In this document: piece after piece, positions 18,439 through 27,938 of the stretch
How the letters are laid out: every line of letters begins with the position of its first letter
Position numbering within the stretch: the stretch's first letter is position 1
Assembly (NCBI GenBank): GCA_964442745.1
Contig: CAYUAI010000001.1
Coordinates: 115,096 to 179,095, forward strand
DNA length: 64,000 bases
DNA from: CAYUAI01 sp964442745
GTDB taxonomy: Bacteria; Pseudomonadota; Gammaproteobacteria; S012-40
Direction: 5' to 3'
Program-made: the position numbers and the translations under genes
Notes under the pieces: model-generated
What the model was told of the DNA's origin: nothing
Databases searched by the model: none
Seen by the model: only the letters and a program-made list of their open reading frames with translations

Positions 18439-18793
18439 GCTAGATCCTCCTCAAGCTTAACGTTTTAAAAGTTCAAAGTTTCACCATTCACACACATGGA
18501 CAACCAACAAATTGGATTATTTTTGACCAATCGTGAGAACTGACGAAATCTTTGTGAAAGAATGGCAAAAAAATGGGGGCAACTCTGGGAATTTCAAGGT
18601 GTATTTTTCATCAAACTAGATAAGACCAAGGCACGGAAAACAATTCCTAATCTGGGTGATTTGCGATACTATAACATGGTCTATGGGTTTTCAAACACAT
18701 ATGATTTATTGGATACCACCTCACCATCTATATCAACGAACAGAGATACCCGCCGTGTCCCTATTACTGACCCCATTGCACTATTTAAAGCCG
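18439..18793. other. Intergenic region, 355 bp, between htpG and the DUF4139 gene
   Basis: Divergent promoter region. A 79-codon frame at 18562-18801 fills much of it and overlaps the next start by 8 bases, but has only a weak ribosome site (AAAGA) and no recognisable family. I see no clear promoter box or hairpin. Confidence 0.4.
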
Positions 18794-20248
18794 ATGATTA
18801 AATACTCTACCCTCCATTTTACGGTGTTCAGCCTATTGATTATGCATACCGCCGTCGCCGCGCAAACAGCGGCTGAGAACGAAATAACGGCCTCTTTAGC
18901 CCAACAAAAAAACGTAGCGATCACCATTTACAATGATGATCTCGCGCTAATAAAAGACAGCCGAACAATTGAACTAAATCCCGGTGAAAACCATATTGCA
19001 TTTCGTGAAGTGAGTGCCCATATTCAACCAGAAACCGCGTTACTGCGTAGCTTAAATGAACCGAATCGTTTGCAACTCATTGAGCAAAACTTCGACTTTG
19101 ATTTACTCACCCCACAAAAACTGCTGGAAAAATATGTAGGCAACACCGTGAGCATTATCAAGACCCACCCCACCACCGGCGAAGAAACCAGCTATCAAGC
19201 CAAAGTATTAAGTGCCAACCAAGGGGTCGTATTGCAAATTGGCAACACCATTGAAACCGGCCTGCCTGGTCGCATTGTCTATGGCAATGTGCCACCAACG
19301 CTACGCGATCGCCCAACCCTCACCATCAGTTTAGAGAATCACGGCAGCCGCACCCATGACCTCGAACTCAGTTACTTAACCCGTGGCTTATCCTGGAAAG
19401 CAGACTATGTCGCGGAACTTTCAAGCGATGATAAGCAACTCGACCTAAACGGTTGGGTGACCTTAACCAATACCAGCGGCACCGGCTACCATCACGCCTC
19501 ATTACAACTCATTGCCGGTGACATCCACCGCGTTCGGGAATCCAAGCAACGCCCAATGATACGTCGCAAATCGACCATCACAATGACGCAAGCCGCCGCC
19601 CCCATGAAACAAGAAGCCCTGTTCGAATATCACTTATATAGCCTCCCTCGACAAACCACCTTGCTGCAAAATCAAACCAAACAAATCGCCCTGTTAACCG
19701 CCAACCAAATCCCTGTCGATAAAGAATTTTTACTGCAAGGCCAAAATTATTATTACCAAACCCAGGTCGGTGATCTCGGTAAAAAACTCAAAATAGGCAT
19801 CTATTTAAACATCACCAACAACAAAACCTCCAATCTCGGTTTGCCACTGCCCAAAGGCATTGTGCGCGTTTATAAACGCGACCAAAAAGGTAATACCCAA
19901 TTTGTTGGCGAAGACCAAATTAGCCATACCCCAAAAAATGAAAAAATCCGTCTAAAACTCGGGGAAGCCTTTGATATTACGGCCCATAAAAAACAAACCG
20001 ACTTCCAAAAGCGATCGGGTTTCAATCAATACAATTATGAATATGAAAGCGCTTATCAAATCATCTTAAAAAATGCCAAAAACGAAACCGTGATGATCAA
20101 AGTACGAGAGCCATTACCCGGCGATTGGAAAATAATCACCGAAAATACACCACACACCAAAGACAGTGCACATAGCGCCTTCTGGCAAATGAAAGTGCCC
20201 GCAGAAGGGCAAACCACATTAGAATATAGAGTTCGTATCCGCCAATAA
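18794..20248 (+). CDS. DUF4139 domain-containing exported protein
   Basis: About 484 residues from the preferred ATG at 18794, where a signal peptide begins (MIKYSTLHFTVFSLLIMHTAVAAQ); the frame is open back to 18656 without sense. The DUF4139 family shows in the N-terminal VAITIYNDDLALIKDSR, the central LSYLTRGLSWKADYVAEL and GWVTLTNTSGT, and the C-terminal VREPLPGDWKI. Probably periplasmic or surface-associated; the function of the family is not established. No membrane helix beyond the signal. It lies 420 bases upstream of gpmI and probably forms its own unit. Confidence 0.85.
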   Translation: MIKYSTLHFTVFSLLIMHTAVAAQTAAENEITASLAQQKNVAITIYNDDLALIKDSRTIELNPGENHIAFREVSAHIQPETALLRSLNEPNRLQLIEQNFDFDLLTPQKLLEKYVGNTVSIIKTHPTTGEETSYQAKVLSANQGVVLQIGNTIETGLPGRIVYGNVPPTLRDRPTLTISLENHGSRTHDLELSYLTRGLSWKADYVAELSSDDKQLDLNGWVTLTNTSGTGYHHASLQLIAGDIHRVRESKQRPMIRRKSTITMTQAAAPMKQEALFEYHLYSLPRQTTLLQNQTKQIALLTANQIPVDKEFLLQGQNYYYQTQVGDLGKKLKIGIYLNITNNKTSNLGLPLPKGIVRVYKRDQKGNTQFVGEDQISHTPKNEKIRLKLGEAFDITAHKKQTDFQKRSGFNQYNYEYESAYQIILKNAKNETVMIKVREPLPGDWKIITENTPHTKDSAHSAFWQMKVPAEGQTTLEYRVRIRQ

Positions 20249-20668
20249 TTTGACGACACTGCGTTGACTAGTCGTATAATAAAGCCATGTATACAGTAAT
20301 AATCTGCAAGCATACTCATAACCGATTAAAATATTAGGTAATCAGTTTAAAAACAACGCGAAAATTATTTCCGAATTCAATTGCACTATTTTGTTTTTGC
20401 TATACATTTTAGCCCACGGTAATTGCTGCCATGCATGCCGCCGTTATTGCTAGGCAGATATAATAAAGTGCACCATTACCGCTGCTCTATTCGATTCGGA
20501 TACCTCTCGAATACCTCACCTTGGTATATCAATTGAATGTAAACCGCTAAGCACGCAGGCGCGCTACTTTTTACGCCAGCCTGGAACCCACGCAAAATTT
20601 TATTGCTCGTGATCCTCATCAATGGGAATCAAATTGATAACAATACTCAGCCTTCGGAGCTTCATCAC
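20249..20668. other. Intergenic region, 420 bp, upstream of gpmI
   Basis: No gene seen. Two perfect TATAAT boxes occur (20275-20280 and 20459-20464) without well-placed -35 boxes; the first has TTGACG 19 bases upstream. Either could start gpmI transcription. Confidence 0.4.
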
Positions 20669-22249
20669 TTGAGCCACATCGAATCATTAAAACCAAATAA
20701 ACCCGCCTGCCAACCCACCTTACTTGTGATTCTGGATGGGGTCGGCCACAATCCTGATCCCACTCACAACGCTATTTTGCAAGCAAACACCCCTCGTCTC
20801 GATCATTATTTTGCCAAATTTCCGACGACCACGCTTCAAACATCGGGAGCGGCCGTCGGCCTACCCGATGGCCAAATGGGCAACTCAGAAGTGGGTCACA
20901 TGACCATCGGCTGTGGTAATATTTTCAAACAAGACTTGGTGCGCATTGACGATGCCATCAAAGATGGCCGTTTTTTTAACAACCCAGCGCTATTAAAAGC
21001 CACACGTCAAGCGGTCAGCCAACAACGCCCACTGCATTTAATTGGTCTCGTTTCAGAAGGTGGAGTACACAGCCACATCAATCAATTATTTGCCTTAATT
21101 GAATGTTGTCGTCGGCAAAACGCCCGCCCCGTATTACATATGATTACCGACGGACGTGATACCGCGCCTCACACCGCGCTTCAGTATTTACCTAATTTGC
21201 AAGCCATGCTAAGCCACGCCAATGGGTATATCGCGACGGTATCGGGTCGTTTTTTTGCGATGGACCGAGACAATCGTTGGGCTCGCATCGAAAAAGCTTG
21301 GCAAGCCATGGTCACCGGCCATGGTGTGACCGCAACAACCGCTCAACAAGCAATCGAACAAGCTTACCGCAGCGAACAATCGGATGAGTTTATTGTGCCG
21401 ACCGTCATTGGTGAACCAGAGACAATCCAAAATCACGACTCGGTCATTTTTTTCAACTTCAGAAATGATCGAACCCGCCAACTCAGCCGTGCGTTAACAC
21501 AAAGCAAATTTGCTCATTTCAATCGCCCCGGCTTTCATCACGCACAACTCACAACACTCACAGAATATGATCCAGCATTCGCCGCTCAAGTCGCCTATCC
21601 ACCCACACGCCCGGAAACCACCCTGACCGACATCGTCAGCCAGGCACATATCAAACAATTTCATTGTGCTGAAACGGAAAAATATGCCCATGTCACCTTC
21701 TTTATCAATGGCGGTAAAGAAGCACCCGTGGCCGGTGAAGACCGAAAAATGGTGCCTTCACCCTCCGTCAGCACTTATGATCTCGCGCCGGAAATGAGTG
21801 CCACTATCGTCGCCGATGAAGTGATTAAAGCCATCAAAAAAAGTGAATATGGACTGATTATCGTTAATTTTGCCAATGGGGATATGGTTGGCCACACGGC
21901 AAAGCAGGCAGCCATCATCAAAGCCGTCGAAGTACTTGACAGAGAAGTCGGTCGGGTGCTCGATGCCGCCATCGCTGCCCGTTATAATGTCTTATTGACC
22001 GCCGACCATGGCAATTGTGAGCTAATGGTGGATCCAGATACGGCCCAGCCTCACACCCAGCACACCCAAAACCCAGTGCCCTGCTTAGTGATCAGTGAGC
22101 AATACACGGCCTTGCAACACGGCCATGGATTAGCTAATGTCGCAGCAACCATGCTCCAGTTAATGGGGTTGGAAATTCCTCAAAGCATCAAACAAAAATC
22201 TATCCTAATCGAACAAATCCGCACCGCAGAAAACCGCTTTGCGAGTTAA
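20669..22249 (+). CDS. gpmI: 2,3-bisphosphoglycerate-independent phosphoglycerate mutase
   Basis: Glycolytic and gluconeogenic enzyme that interconverts 3- and 2-phosphoglycerate using two manganese ions. From the preferred start the protein has 526 residues. Diagnostic segments are LLVILDGVG (metal Asp23), QMGNSEVGHM with catalytic Ser73, MITDGRDTAPH, SGRFFAMDRDNRW, and TADHGNCELM near the C-terminus. No ATG precedes the catalytic serine region. I choose TTG at 20669 because GGAG sits 9 bases upstream and the length fits the family (about 510-515); a longer frame starts with TTG at 20603. Confidence 0.95.
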   Translation: MSHIESLKPNKPACQPTLLVILDGVGHNPDPTHNAILQANTPRLDHYFAKFPTTTLQTSGAAVGLPDGQMGNSEVGHMTIGCGNIFKQDLVRIDDAIKDGRFFNNPALLKATRQAVSQQRPLHLIGLVSEGGVHSHINQLFALIECCRRQNARPVLHMITDGRDTAPHTALQYLPNLQAMLSHANGYIATVSGRFFAMDRDNRWARIEKAWQAMVTGHGVTATTAQQAIEQAYRSEQSDEFIVPTVIGEPETIQNHDSVIFFNFRNDRTRQLSRALTQSKFAHFNRPGFHHAQLTTLTEYDPAFAAQVAYPPTRPETTLTDIVSQAHIKQFHCAETEKYAHVTFFINGGKEAPVAGEDRKMVPSPSVSTYDLAPEMSATIVADEVIKAIKKSEYGLIIVNFANGDMVGHTAKQAAIIKAVEVLDREVGRVLDAAIAARYNVLLTADHGNCELMVDPDTAQPHTQHTQNPVPCLVISEQYTALQHGHGLANVAATMLQLMGLEIPQSIKQKSILIEQIRTAENRFAS

Positions 22250-22283
22250 TTTTCATCGATTACCAAAACGCGGTTATACCCAG

Positions 22284-22309
22284 CACGGGCATAAAATGGT
22301 AGGCCCGTG
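22284..22309. terminator. Hairpin between convergent genes
   Basis: CACGGGC (22284-22290) and GCCCGTG (22303-22309) are perfect 7-bp arms around a 12-base loop, between the ends of gpmI and the convergent ODP gene. There is no T run on either side, so it may act as a transcript-end hairpin but not a textbook terminator. Confidence 0.45.
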
Positions 22310-22345
22310 TTAAGTCTAATAAACACCACCGCGCTAACAGTCATC

Positions 22346-23080
22346 CTAATCTTGCACCGCAATACCGACGTCTAAGGCCTCAAACCAATCCAAAAACCGC
22401 TTAACGTCATCCCCTTTAAATAACCGGCCATGTTGCGGTGCAAGAATATCAATGTCCAGCGTCCGAACTCGGTTGATCCAGTCATTTTTCGCCCGATTGG
22501 ATGGCATCCAACGTTGGTGAAATAACTTCATTTTCTCTATGTGTTGCTCAAAGTTATCCACGTACAGGTCGGCCCCCGGTGACTCTAATGCCGCGCCCAC
22601 ATCGCCGCTCATTAACACTTTCGCTTGTGGGTCATAGACGTGAAAATTACCCGATGAATGCATATAATGGGCAGGAATCAACTCAACTGTCACCGTGTCG
22701 AGATTAATTTTGCCTCCTTCATCTGGAATGGCACTATATTCGATATTATTCAAACCAAAGTGCCGAATAAAACCTTCCCACAGCCATGGTGCATGCAATG
22801 TAGCATTCGGTAATGCTTGATCCCACAAACCCAAAGAAGAAATAATATCGGGATCCTGGTGTGAAGCAAACACATGGACGATTTGCTCGACAGACACATG
22901 GTGCAAAACCGCCGCTAACATTGAGGAAAAAATTTCGACGCCACCCGGATCCATTAACAGCGCCTTATCTGGCGTTTTTAACAGGTATTGATTGGTATCA
23001 ATGATCTTTTTGGGTTTGTCCGGGTCTCGACCAAAAACAATCCATTGATATTTATTGTCAAAGAAGGCTGTAGCTTTCAT
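22346..23080 (-). CDS. ODP-type MBL-fold di-iron protein (oxygen/iron sensor-like)
   Basis: A 244-residue metallo-beta-lactamase-fold protein of the flavodiiron-related, oxygen-binding di-iron (ODP) type without a flavodoxin domain. Candidate metal ligands follow the flavodiiron spacing: H74-x-D76-x-D78 (SHQDPD), H141 (HYMHSSGN), D160 (MSGDVG) and H217 (APQHGR). Family knowledge: a Treponema ODP senses oxygen and iron for a cytoplasmic chemoreceptor. Here the gene overlaps by 23 bases a gene for a chemoreceptor-hairpin-like protein and is last in the TonB-system run. Sensor function is inferred; a hydrolase or reductase role cannot be excluded. Confidence 0.8.
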   Translation of the reverse strand: MKATAFFDNKYQWIVFGRDPDKPKKIIDTNQYLLKTPDKALLMDPGGVEIFSSMLAAVLHHVSVEQIVHVFASHQDPDIISSLGLWDQALPNATLHAPWLWEGFIRHFGLNNIEYSAIPDEGGKINLDTVTVELIPAHYMHSSGNFHVYDPQAKVLMSGDVGAALESPGADLYVDNFEQHIEKMKLFHQRWMPSNRAKNDWINRVRTLDIDILAPQHGRLFKGDDVKRFLDWFEALDVGIAVQD

Positions 23081-23729
23081 TGCTTTCCCTTAAATCCCAC
23101 TGCTGAGTTGCACTTGATAGTTGCCGGTATGAATTTTTGACATGTTGCCTAATTTTATTGCAAGCGACTTCCAGGTTATCCGCAATCGTTTCGAGATTCG
23201 GACGAAACTCTTCTGCATTCACCGCCTCAATTCTAGAATTGCTAATAATCACATTGGCAACACTCATGTGCTTTGATATTTCATCTAATAGATTATTGAG
23301 TTGCCGAGCTTTCTTTTTAATCTGCACCCGCTTATCCCGCAATATACTCTGCATATGCGCCATCAGTGGGTTTAATGAAGTTAAGTACTTAGCATCCATT
23401 GCTTTGGCACGTGCCTGCTGAAATTTTTGATAACTCTCATGGCATCTTGAATCAGCAATCGCAGTACGCGACAGCTCTAAGGATTCTTGGTTGATGGCCT
23501 TCACCAGTCGCATGGTATCTAATGACATTTCATCAATATAATCCGTAATGGGATAAAATCCTCTGGCTTTAGCACCCGCCCGGTGAGCAATCGCCTTAGC
23601 ATTTTTTACGCTAATGGACATTTCCTTGGCAACCTGCACCACATCGGCTAATTCGGCGGCAATACTGGTGGCAGAAACAAAAGCGGCACGAGGTTTAGCC
23701 ACTGGTTTATTTGCATCCATTTTACTCAC
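23058..23729 (-). CDS. Chemoreceptor signalling-hairpin-like helical protein
   Basis: A 223-residue, almost wholly helical protein with no signal peptide or membrane helix. Residues 43-70 (NAKAIAHRAGAKARGF and onward) resemble the hairpin tip of methyl-accepting chemotaxis proteins (the N-A-x-I-E-A-A-R-A-G...G-R-G-F pattern); a second weaker echo is at about 164-190 (NSRIEAVNAEEF). It lacks a sensory domain and is much shorter than full chemoreceptors. The start is GTG at 23729 (GAGGG 8 bases upstream) or ATG at 23720. It starts 25 bases after the TPR gene and overlaps the ODP gene, so the two products probably interact. Family assignment is inference. Confidence 0.65.
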   Translation of the reverse strand: MSKMDANKPVAKPRAAFVSATSIAAELADVVQVAKEMSISVKNAKAIAHRAGAKARGFYPITDYIDEMSLDTMRLVKAINQESLELSRTAIADSRCHESYQKFQQARAKAMDAKYLTSLNPLMAHMQSILRDKRVQIKKKARQLNNLLDEISKHMSVANVIISNSRIEAVNAEEFRPNLETIADNLEVACNKIRQHVKNSYRQLSSATQQWDLRESNESYSLL

Positions 23730-23754
23730 CTAATATACCCTCTCACAAGTCAGC

Positions 23755-25020
23755 TTAATCTAGGCTACTCTCCGCCCCATCGAGCTGCGTTAACCATTGT
23801 TTTGCTCGCCGTCGAGTATTTTTATCCGCGAGCGCCTTTTGCAAATGCTGTTTGGCCAGTGATAATTCATTTAACTCAAAATAGGCAATCCCCATCAACA
23901 AAGACATCGCACCTGCCTGCTCATCCTCTGCCGACATGGATAGCCCCTGTTGCAGCTGAACCACCGACCGCCAGTCTCGTAACTCAGTATAGACCTGAGC
24001 CGCTCGGTAATAAAGTTCATTATCTTGTGATCGTGTGGCGGCTTGTTGAAACAGCTCGGCAGCTTTAGCAAACTCCTTGGCTTGCAGCCAGCTCTCTGCC
24101 AATAAACTGACATTTGCTGCATTGTCAGCAATCGCCTTACTCTCTCGTTCAGCGGCCAATAACTGAGCCGCTTTAAGTGGCAAGTTTTGCTCGATATAAA
24201 ATTTAGCAAGCAACACAATTTGCTGACTATCCAATCGATTCTGTGTATGACTTAACGCCATCGTGGCCAATGCCGTTTTATATTGTTTCAATTGCCTTTG
24301 TGCATAAACCAACTGCTGCCAAAACGATTTCTCATGTGGAAAAATTTGAATCGCCGCGATCAATTGTTGTTTCGCAGAAGCAAAGTCTTTTCGCTCAAAA
24401 TAAATAGCAATCAGCATTTGTAACCATGACTTTTCCATGGAAGGCGAAATATTAATCGCCTTATGGAGATAAGTCACCGCGTTGTCATACTGCTCCTGCT
24501 TGTAATAAGCAATCGCGATCATTTCGTATATATTAGCATTAGGCACATCGGCGCTGACGAGCCAAGTTTCTAAATAACGAATCCCTGCTGGGTAATTTGC
24601 CTGGGCAATATGCAACTGCCCTACATTAAGACGTAAGTTTTGCGCCACCGAGTCGGGTAATGCATCGGATGTTAAACTCACCTGAAACGCTTGGATCGCT
24701 CCGGGGTAATTTTCGAGATCGGCATACACATAACCAAGCGTTTGATTCACCACCGCACTCTCATACACATTGAGTCGATTTTTTTCTAAGAGCCGCGTCA
24801 ATTTATCCAATGCCGCTGACGGCTGATCAGTCTCCAGCAATTTTTGTATCACCACGAGTTTTCTGGAAATACGCTCTGATAATAATGAAGAATTAACATC
24901 AGCGGCACTCATCGCTGAGGCACTGCAGCACAAGCAATAAACCAGCAAAAAAATCCATAATGATATTTTTTTTTGCCCGCCGGTGGAATGAAAAAATAAA
25001 AAAATGAGTCGCATGCACAT
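23755..25020 (-). CDS. TPR-repeat protein of the TonB2-type operon
   Basis: A 421-residue exported or membrane-anchored protein: a hydrophobic segment at about residues 20-38, then a string of tetratricopeptide repeats from about residue 50 to the end (for example AVVNQTLGYVYADLENYPGA, IAIAYYKQEQYDNAVTYLHKA and SLLAESWLQAKEFAKAAELF). It starts 4 bases after the tonB stop. A TPR protein closes the TonB2 operon of Vibrio, where it follows TonB2, so it likely acts as a periplasmic scaffold of the energising complex. Confidence 0.87.
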   Translation of the reverse strand: MCMRLIFLFFHSTGGQKKISLWIFLLVYCLCCSASAMSAADVNSSLLSERISRKLVVIQKLLETDQPSAALDKLTRLLEKNRLNVYESAVVNQTLGYVYADLENYPGAIQAFQVSLTSDALPDSVAQNLRLNVGQLHIAQANYPAGIRYLETWLVSADVPNANIYEMIAIAYYKQEQYDNAVTYLHKAINISPSMEKSWLQMLIAIYFERKDFASAKQQLIAAIQIFPHEKSFWQQLVYAQRQLKQYKTALATMALSHTQNRLDSQQIVLLAKFYIEQNLPLKAAQLLAAERESKAIADNAANVSLLAESWLQAKEFAKAAELFQQAATRSQDNELYYRAAQVYTELRDWRSVVQLQQGLSMSAEDEQAGAMSLLMGIAYFELNELSLAKQHLQKALADKNTRRRAKQWLTQLDGAESSLD

Positions 25021-25024
25021 GGGT

Positions 25025-25654
25025 TTATTTGAAGTTAAATTCCAATCGTTGCCGCCCGATTTGAGTGACCGGGTGACCGTCCACTAATTTAGGCTTGAAC
25101 TTCCAACGCAAAATAGCCCGCTTCGCAGCCTCTTCAAATACACCGGCGGGTTGCGCTTCAATCACCTGGGTATTCTCCACCGAGCCATTGGCTCGAATAG
25201 TAAACTCCATCACCACGTAACCTTCAATTTTACGCCGCATGGCATGCCGTGGATATCTCGGTTCAATTCTGACTAAGGGAATCACATCCTGCTGCTGAGC
25301 AGGTAAGCGGATGCCTTTGATCGCGGGCGCTCCCACGAGATGGATACGGCTGGGCAGCACCACCGACGATAATTGAATTTTTGGTGAAGCCAATACCAGA
25401 GGCGTGTTAACCGAGATGTCAATGGTCGGTGGCTGTAGCGGCAACTTAGCTGGCGCAGGCTTTTTCGGCAATTGTCTTTTTTTAGGCGGCGGCTCAACGG
25501 ATTTTTCTAAGCGAATGAAATTAATGGTATCCAAACTTGCCATCAAGGGCGGCCGCTCATGTTGGCTAGCAATCATGGAAGACATGAAATAGAATAACGA
25601 TAAACTCATGCCAGCGCCCAATAACATCGCCATGGGTAACCGCATCAATCGCAT
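25025..25654 (-). CDS. tonB: TonB-family energy transducer
   Basis: A 209-residue protein: one N-terminal membrane helix (about residues 5-28), a short Pro/Lys-rich linker (PPPKKRQLPKKPAPAKLPLQ), and the TonB C-terminal domain (about 130-209) with EPRYPRHAMRRKIEGYVVMEFTI and ILRWKFKP. It spans the periplasm and transmits proton-motive energy from ExbB/ExbD to outer-membrane receptors for iron complexes or cobalamin. The short linker is like TonB2 of Vibrio. It begins 2 bases after exbD. Confidence 0.95.
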   Translation of the reverse strand: MRLMRLPMAMLLGAGMSLSLFYFMSSMIASQHERPPLMASLDTINFIRLEKSVEPPPKKRQLPKKPAPAKLPLQPPTIDISVNTPLVLASPKIQLSSVVLPSRIHLVGAPAIKGIRLPAQQQDVIPLVRIEPRYPRHAMRRKIEGYVVMEFTIRANGSVENTQVIEAQPAGVFEEAAKRAILRWKFKPKLVDGHPVTQIGRQRLEFNFK

Positions 25655-25656
25655 CG

Positions 25657-26064
25657 TTAGCTTCCCTGAATGGCGGCAATGGAAATATTGCTAACCCCCG
25701 CCAAGCGAACTTGATCCATCACCTGAATCAACAGACCGGTGGTTGAACCCTTATCGGCGGTAATCACCACCGCCGCCTCAGGATTCTCGGCGTGGGCGCG
25801 CTCCACATTAGCACGTACCGTCCGCACATCAATCGGTCTGTTTTCCATCCAAATATCACCTTTCACGGTAATCGCAATTAAAATACTGCCACGCTCTTGA
25901 CGAACCGCCGTGTCAGCCGAAGGGCGATTGACGTCAACCCCAGTTTCTTTGACAAAGGAGGTGGTGACAAGAAAGAAAATCAACAGAATAAACACCATGT
26001 CAATCATCGGTGTCATATTCACTTCAGCGCCTCTTTTTTTATCAATCATATGACGTTGCCGCAT
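25657..26064 (-). CDS. exbD: Biopolymer transport protein ExbD
   Basis: A 135-residue single-span inner-membrane protein. The N-terminal EVNMTPMIDMVFILLIFFLV contains the essential membrane aspartate (in PMIDMVF), and the periplasmic domain ends with VSNISIAAI. It forms the proton-channel motor with ExbB that drives TonB. The neighbours exbB (1 base before) and tonB (2 bases after) fix the identity against TolR. Confidence 0.95.
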   Translation of the reverse strand: MRQRHMIDKKRGAEVNMTPMIDMVFILLIFFLVTTSFVKETGVDVNRPSADTAVRQERGSILIAITVKGDIWMENRPIDVRTVRANVERAHAENPEAAVVITADKGSTTGLLIQVMDQVRLAGVSNISIAAIQGS

Positions 26065-26065
26065 A

Positions 26066-26593
26066 CTAAACTCCTATCTGGAGGTCATTGGCCAAACGCT
26101 GAGTTTCACGTTCAGTCCGCTGAGTTAAATTCGCACTAAAATATAAACCTGACAATGCCGCGACCAAACCCGCCATCGTGGTAATCAAAGCCTGCGAAAT
26201 GCCGTAGGCTAAGCCGCGTGCATTGCCGGTTCCAAACACGGATAACACATTAAATGTTTGTATCATGCCTTCTACCGTCCCCAACAAACCCAGTACGGGT
26301 AATAATTGAGTCAAGGTCTGAATCACTAATAAATAGCGTGTTAAATTTTCACTCGCCCCCACCACCAGATCTTTTCGCACTTGGGTGGCTTGCCAAGTAT
26401 CCTGCGGTTGACTCACCTGCCATGTGTGTACAATCGATTCTCTGTTGCGTGGAAATTGCAAAAAAAGATACATATACCGCTCAACAATCAACGTCCACAT
26501 CAAAAAAGTAGCGATCAGAATAACCCATAAGACCAAACCACCCGACGCCAATAACTCGGAAATATCATAGTAAGCCAGCTCAAGATAATTCAC
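26066..26593 (-). CDS. exbB: TonB-system proton channel ExbB (ExbB2 type)
   Basis: About 175 residues with three membrane helices: GLVLWVILIATFLMW near the N-terminus and the MotA/TolQ/ExbB channel helices (LLPVLGLLGTVEGMIQTF and GISQALITTMAGLVAALSGLY). I prefer the GTG at 26593, which gives the normal short ExbB2 N-terminus (NYLELAYYDISELL) and a 14-base overlap with the upstream gene; the frame is open to an ATG at 26644, but that would add an unlikely Trp-rich extension. Confidence 0.92.
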   Translation of the reverse strand: MNYLELAYYDISELLASGGLVLWVILIATFLMWTLIVERYMYLFLQFPRNRESIVHTWQVSQPQDTWQATQVRKDLVVGASENLTRYLLVIQTLTQLLPVLGLLGTVEGMIQTFNVLSVFGTGNARGLAYGISQALITTMAGLVAALSGLYFSANLTQRTERETQRLANDLQIGV

Positions 26594-27938
26594 GATGACT
26601 TCTCTGCTCTGCCATGCGAGCCACCATCGCGGCACTGCGTTCATCGAGAATATGAGTGAGTCGATTACCTTTGCCGGTCAAATAGCTATGCAATAAAATA
26701 ATAGGCACCGCCACAATCAAACCTAACTCCGTTGTCACCAAGGCTTGTGAAATACCACTGGACATGTATTTGGGGTCGCCCGTACCAAATAAGGTGATGG
26801 ATTGAAATGTTTCTATCATACCGGTCACGGTACCTAACAAACCTAAGAGTGGTGCAATCGCCGCCAAGATGGCGATACTCGCCAGCCCGTGCTCAATGCG
26901 TGGCATTTCTTTTAAAATCGCCTCATCCAACTTTAACTGCAAGATTTCGGTGTCTGCTCCGGTATACTGATCGCCGGTCATCAAAATTCGCCCTAAGGGA
27001 TTCGTGGGTTTGATGGTTTTAGATTTCAATTGTCGCTTTATTTTCAGACCCATCCAGCTCAAATAAAACAAGCGTTCTAAAATCAATAACAAAGCTAAAG
27101 CACCAACCCCCAAAATAACATACGCAACAATACCCCCTTGTTGAATCCGCTCAATCACATTCGGCGCCTGCACCAACGCCGCTAAGATAGCACCACGAGA
27201 CGGATCGACCCCCACCGGCGCATAAGCTTGTTGCGCTTGTTCAAAAGCATGGGCTTTTTCCTGATATCGATTAATGGGCTGGCGTGATAACTCGACCAAA
27301 TGCTGAGTTTCTGGTAAGTATTTAAGATAAAGGCCATTGGACAAACTATTAAATACACCAATACGTGTCACTAACTTATCTTGCTCTTCCCCTTCCCGAG
27401 TAATCACAGGGGCATTAAATTTCACTACTTTGCCAGACTCGGTCATTTCTTCTAGCAACAAAATCCACAGTTTCTCTAATTCACCCATGGAAGGCAGCGC
27501 GTCACTGGCCGCCAGTTGTTCGGTCAACACCGATCGCCCTGGATATTGCGACGAGACTAACGACGAATTTAACAAACCTGTCGTATCATTGGCCACCTGC
27601 CTAACCACGCCAAATAATTCTCCTAACGAAGCCGAATCGGTGGCTAGCTTTTCTTCAAGATTCTTGAGCGTTTTTTCATTTTTATCAAATGATGCTTGTA
27701 ATTTTTTGCCGCGATCTTGCTCATTTTTTAATGATTCTTTTGCTTCATTCAGCCATTTTTTTTGCTGATCCGCCGCCGCCATGAATTTTTTTTCACGCGC
27801 TTGATTGACAGCGCTATCCAGCCGACTCTGATCACGCACTTCACGCAATAAATCATCTAATGTCTGGATCGAAGTATTATCGACCGCCTGCACCAGCGGC
27901 ACCACGAATAGGCACAATACGCTCATCAATATTCTCAT
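26580..27938 (-). CDS. TtpC-like long MotA/TolQ/ExbB protein
   Basis: A 452-residue protein: a signal peptide (MRILMSVLCLFVVPLVQA), about 240 residues of periplasmic, partly coiled-coil sequence (LKNEQDRGKKLQASFDKNE and onward), then a membrane helix (VAYVILGVGALALLLILERLF) and the ExbB-type channel domain with LLGLLGTVTGMIETF and ISQALVTTELGLIVAVP. This layout is that of TtpC, required with TonB2 in Vibrio. Its ATG overlaps the DUF3450 stop by 4 bases. Role: inner-membrane partner of ExbB-ExbD-TonB. Confidence 0.92.
   Translation of the reverse strand: MRILMSVLCLFVVPLVQAVDNTSIQTLDDLLREVRDQSRLDSAVNQAREKKFMAAADQQKKWLNEAKESLKNEQDRGKKLQASFDKNEKTLKNLEEKLATDSASLGELFGVVRQVANDTTGLLNSSLVSSQYPGRSVLTEQLAASDALPSMGELEKLWILLLEEMTESGKVVKFNAPVITREGEEQDKLVTRIGVFNSLSNGLYLKYLPETQHLVELSRQPINRYQEKAHAFEQAQQAYAPVGVDPSRGAILAALVQAPNVIERIQQGGIVAYVILGVGALALLLILERLFYLSWMGLKIKRQLKSKTIKPTNPLGRILMTGDQYTGADTEILQLKLDEAILKEMPRIEHGLASIAILAAIAPLLGLLGTVTGMIETFQSITLFGTGDPKYMSSGISQALVTTELGLIVAVPIILLHSYLTGKGNRLTHILDERSAAMVARMAEQRSHRELS

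Noticed and set aside
18439..18560. Heat-shock (sigma-32) promoter expected before htpG
   Set aside because: No CTTGAA/CCCCAT pair at proper spacing was found, so none is claimed.
18562..18801. 79-codon ORF upstream of the DUF4139 gene
   Set aside because: Weak ribosome site, no family, and it overlaps the better-supported DUF4139 start; kept only as a note in the intergenic entry.
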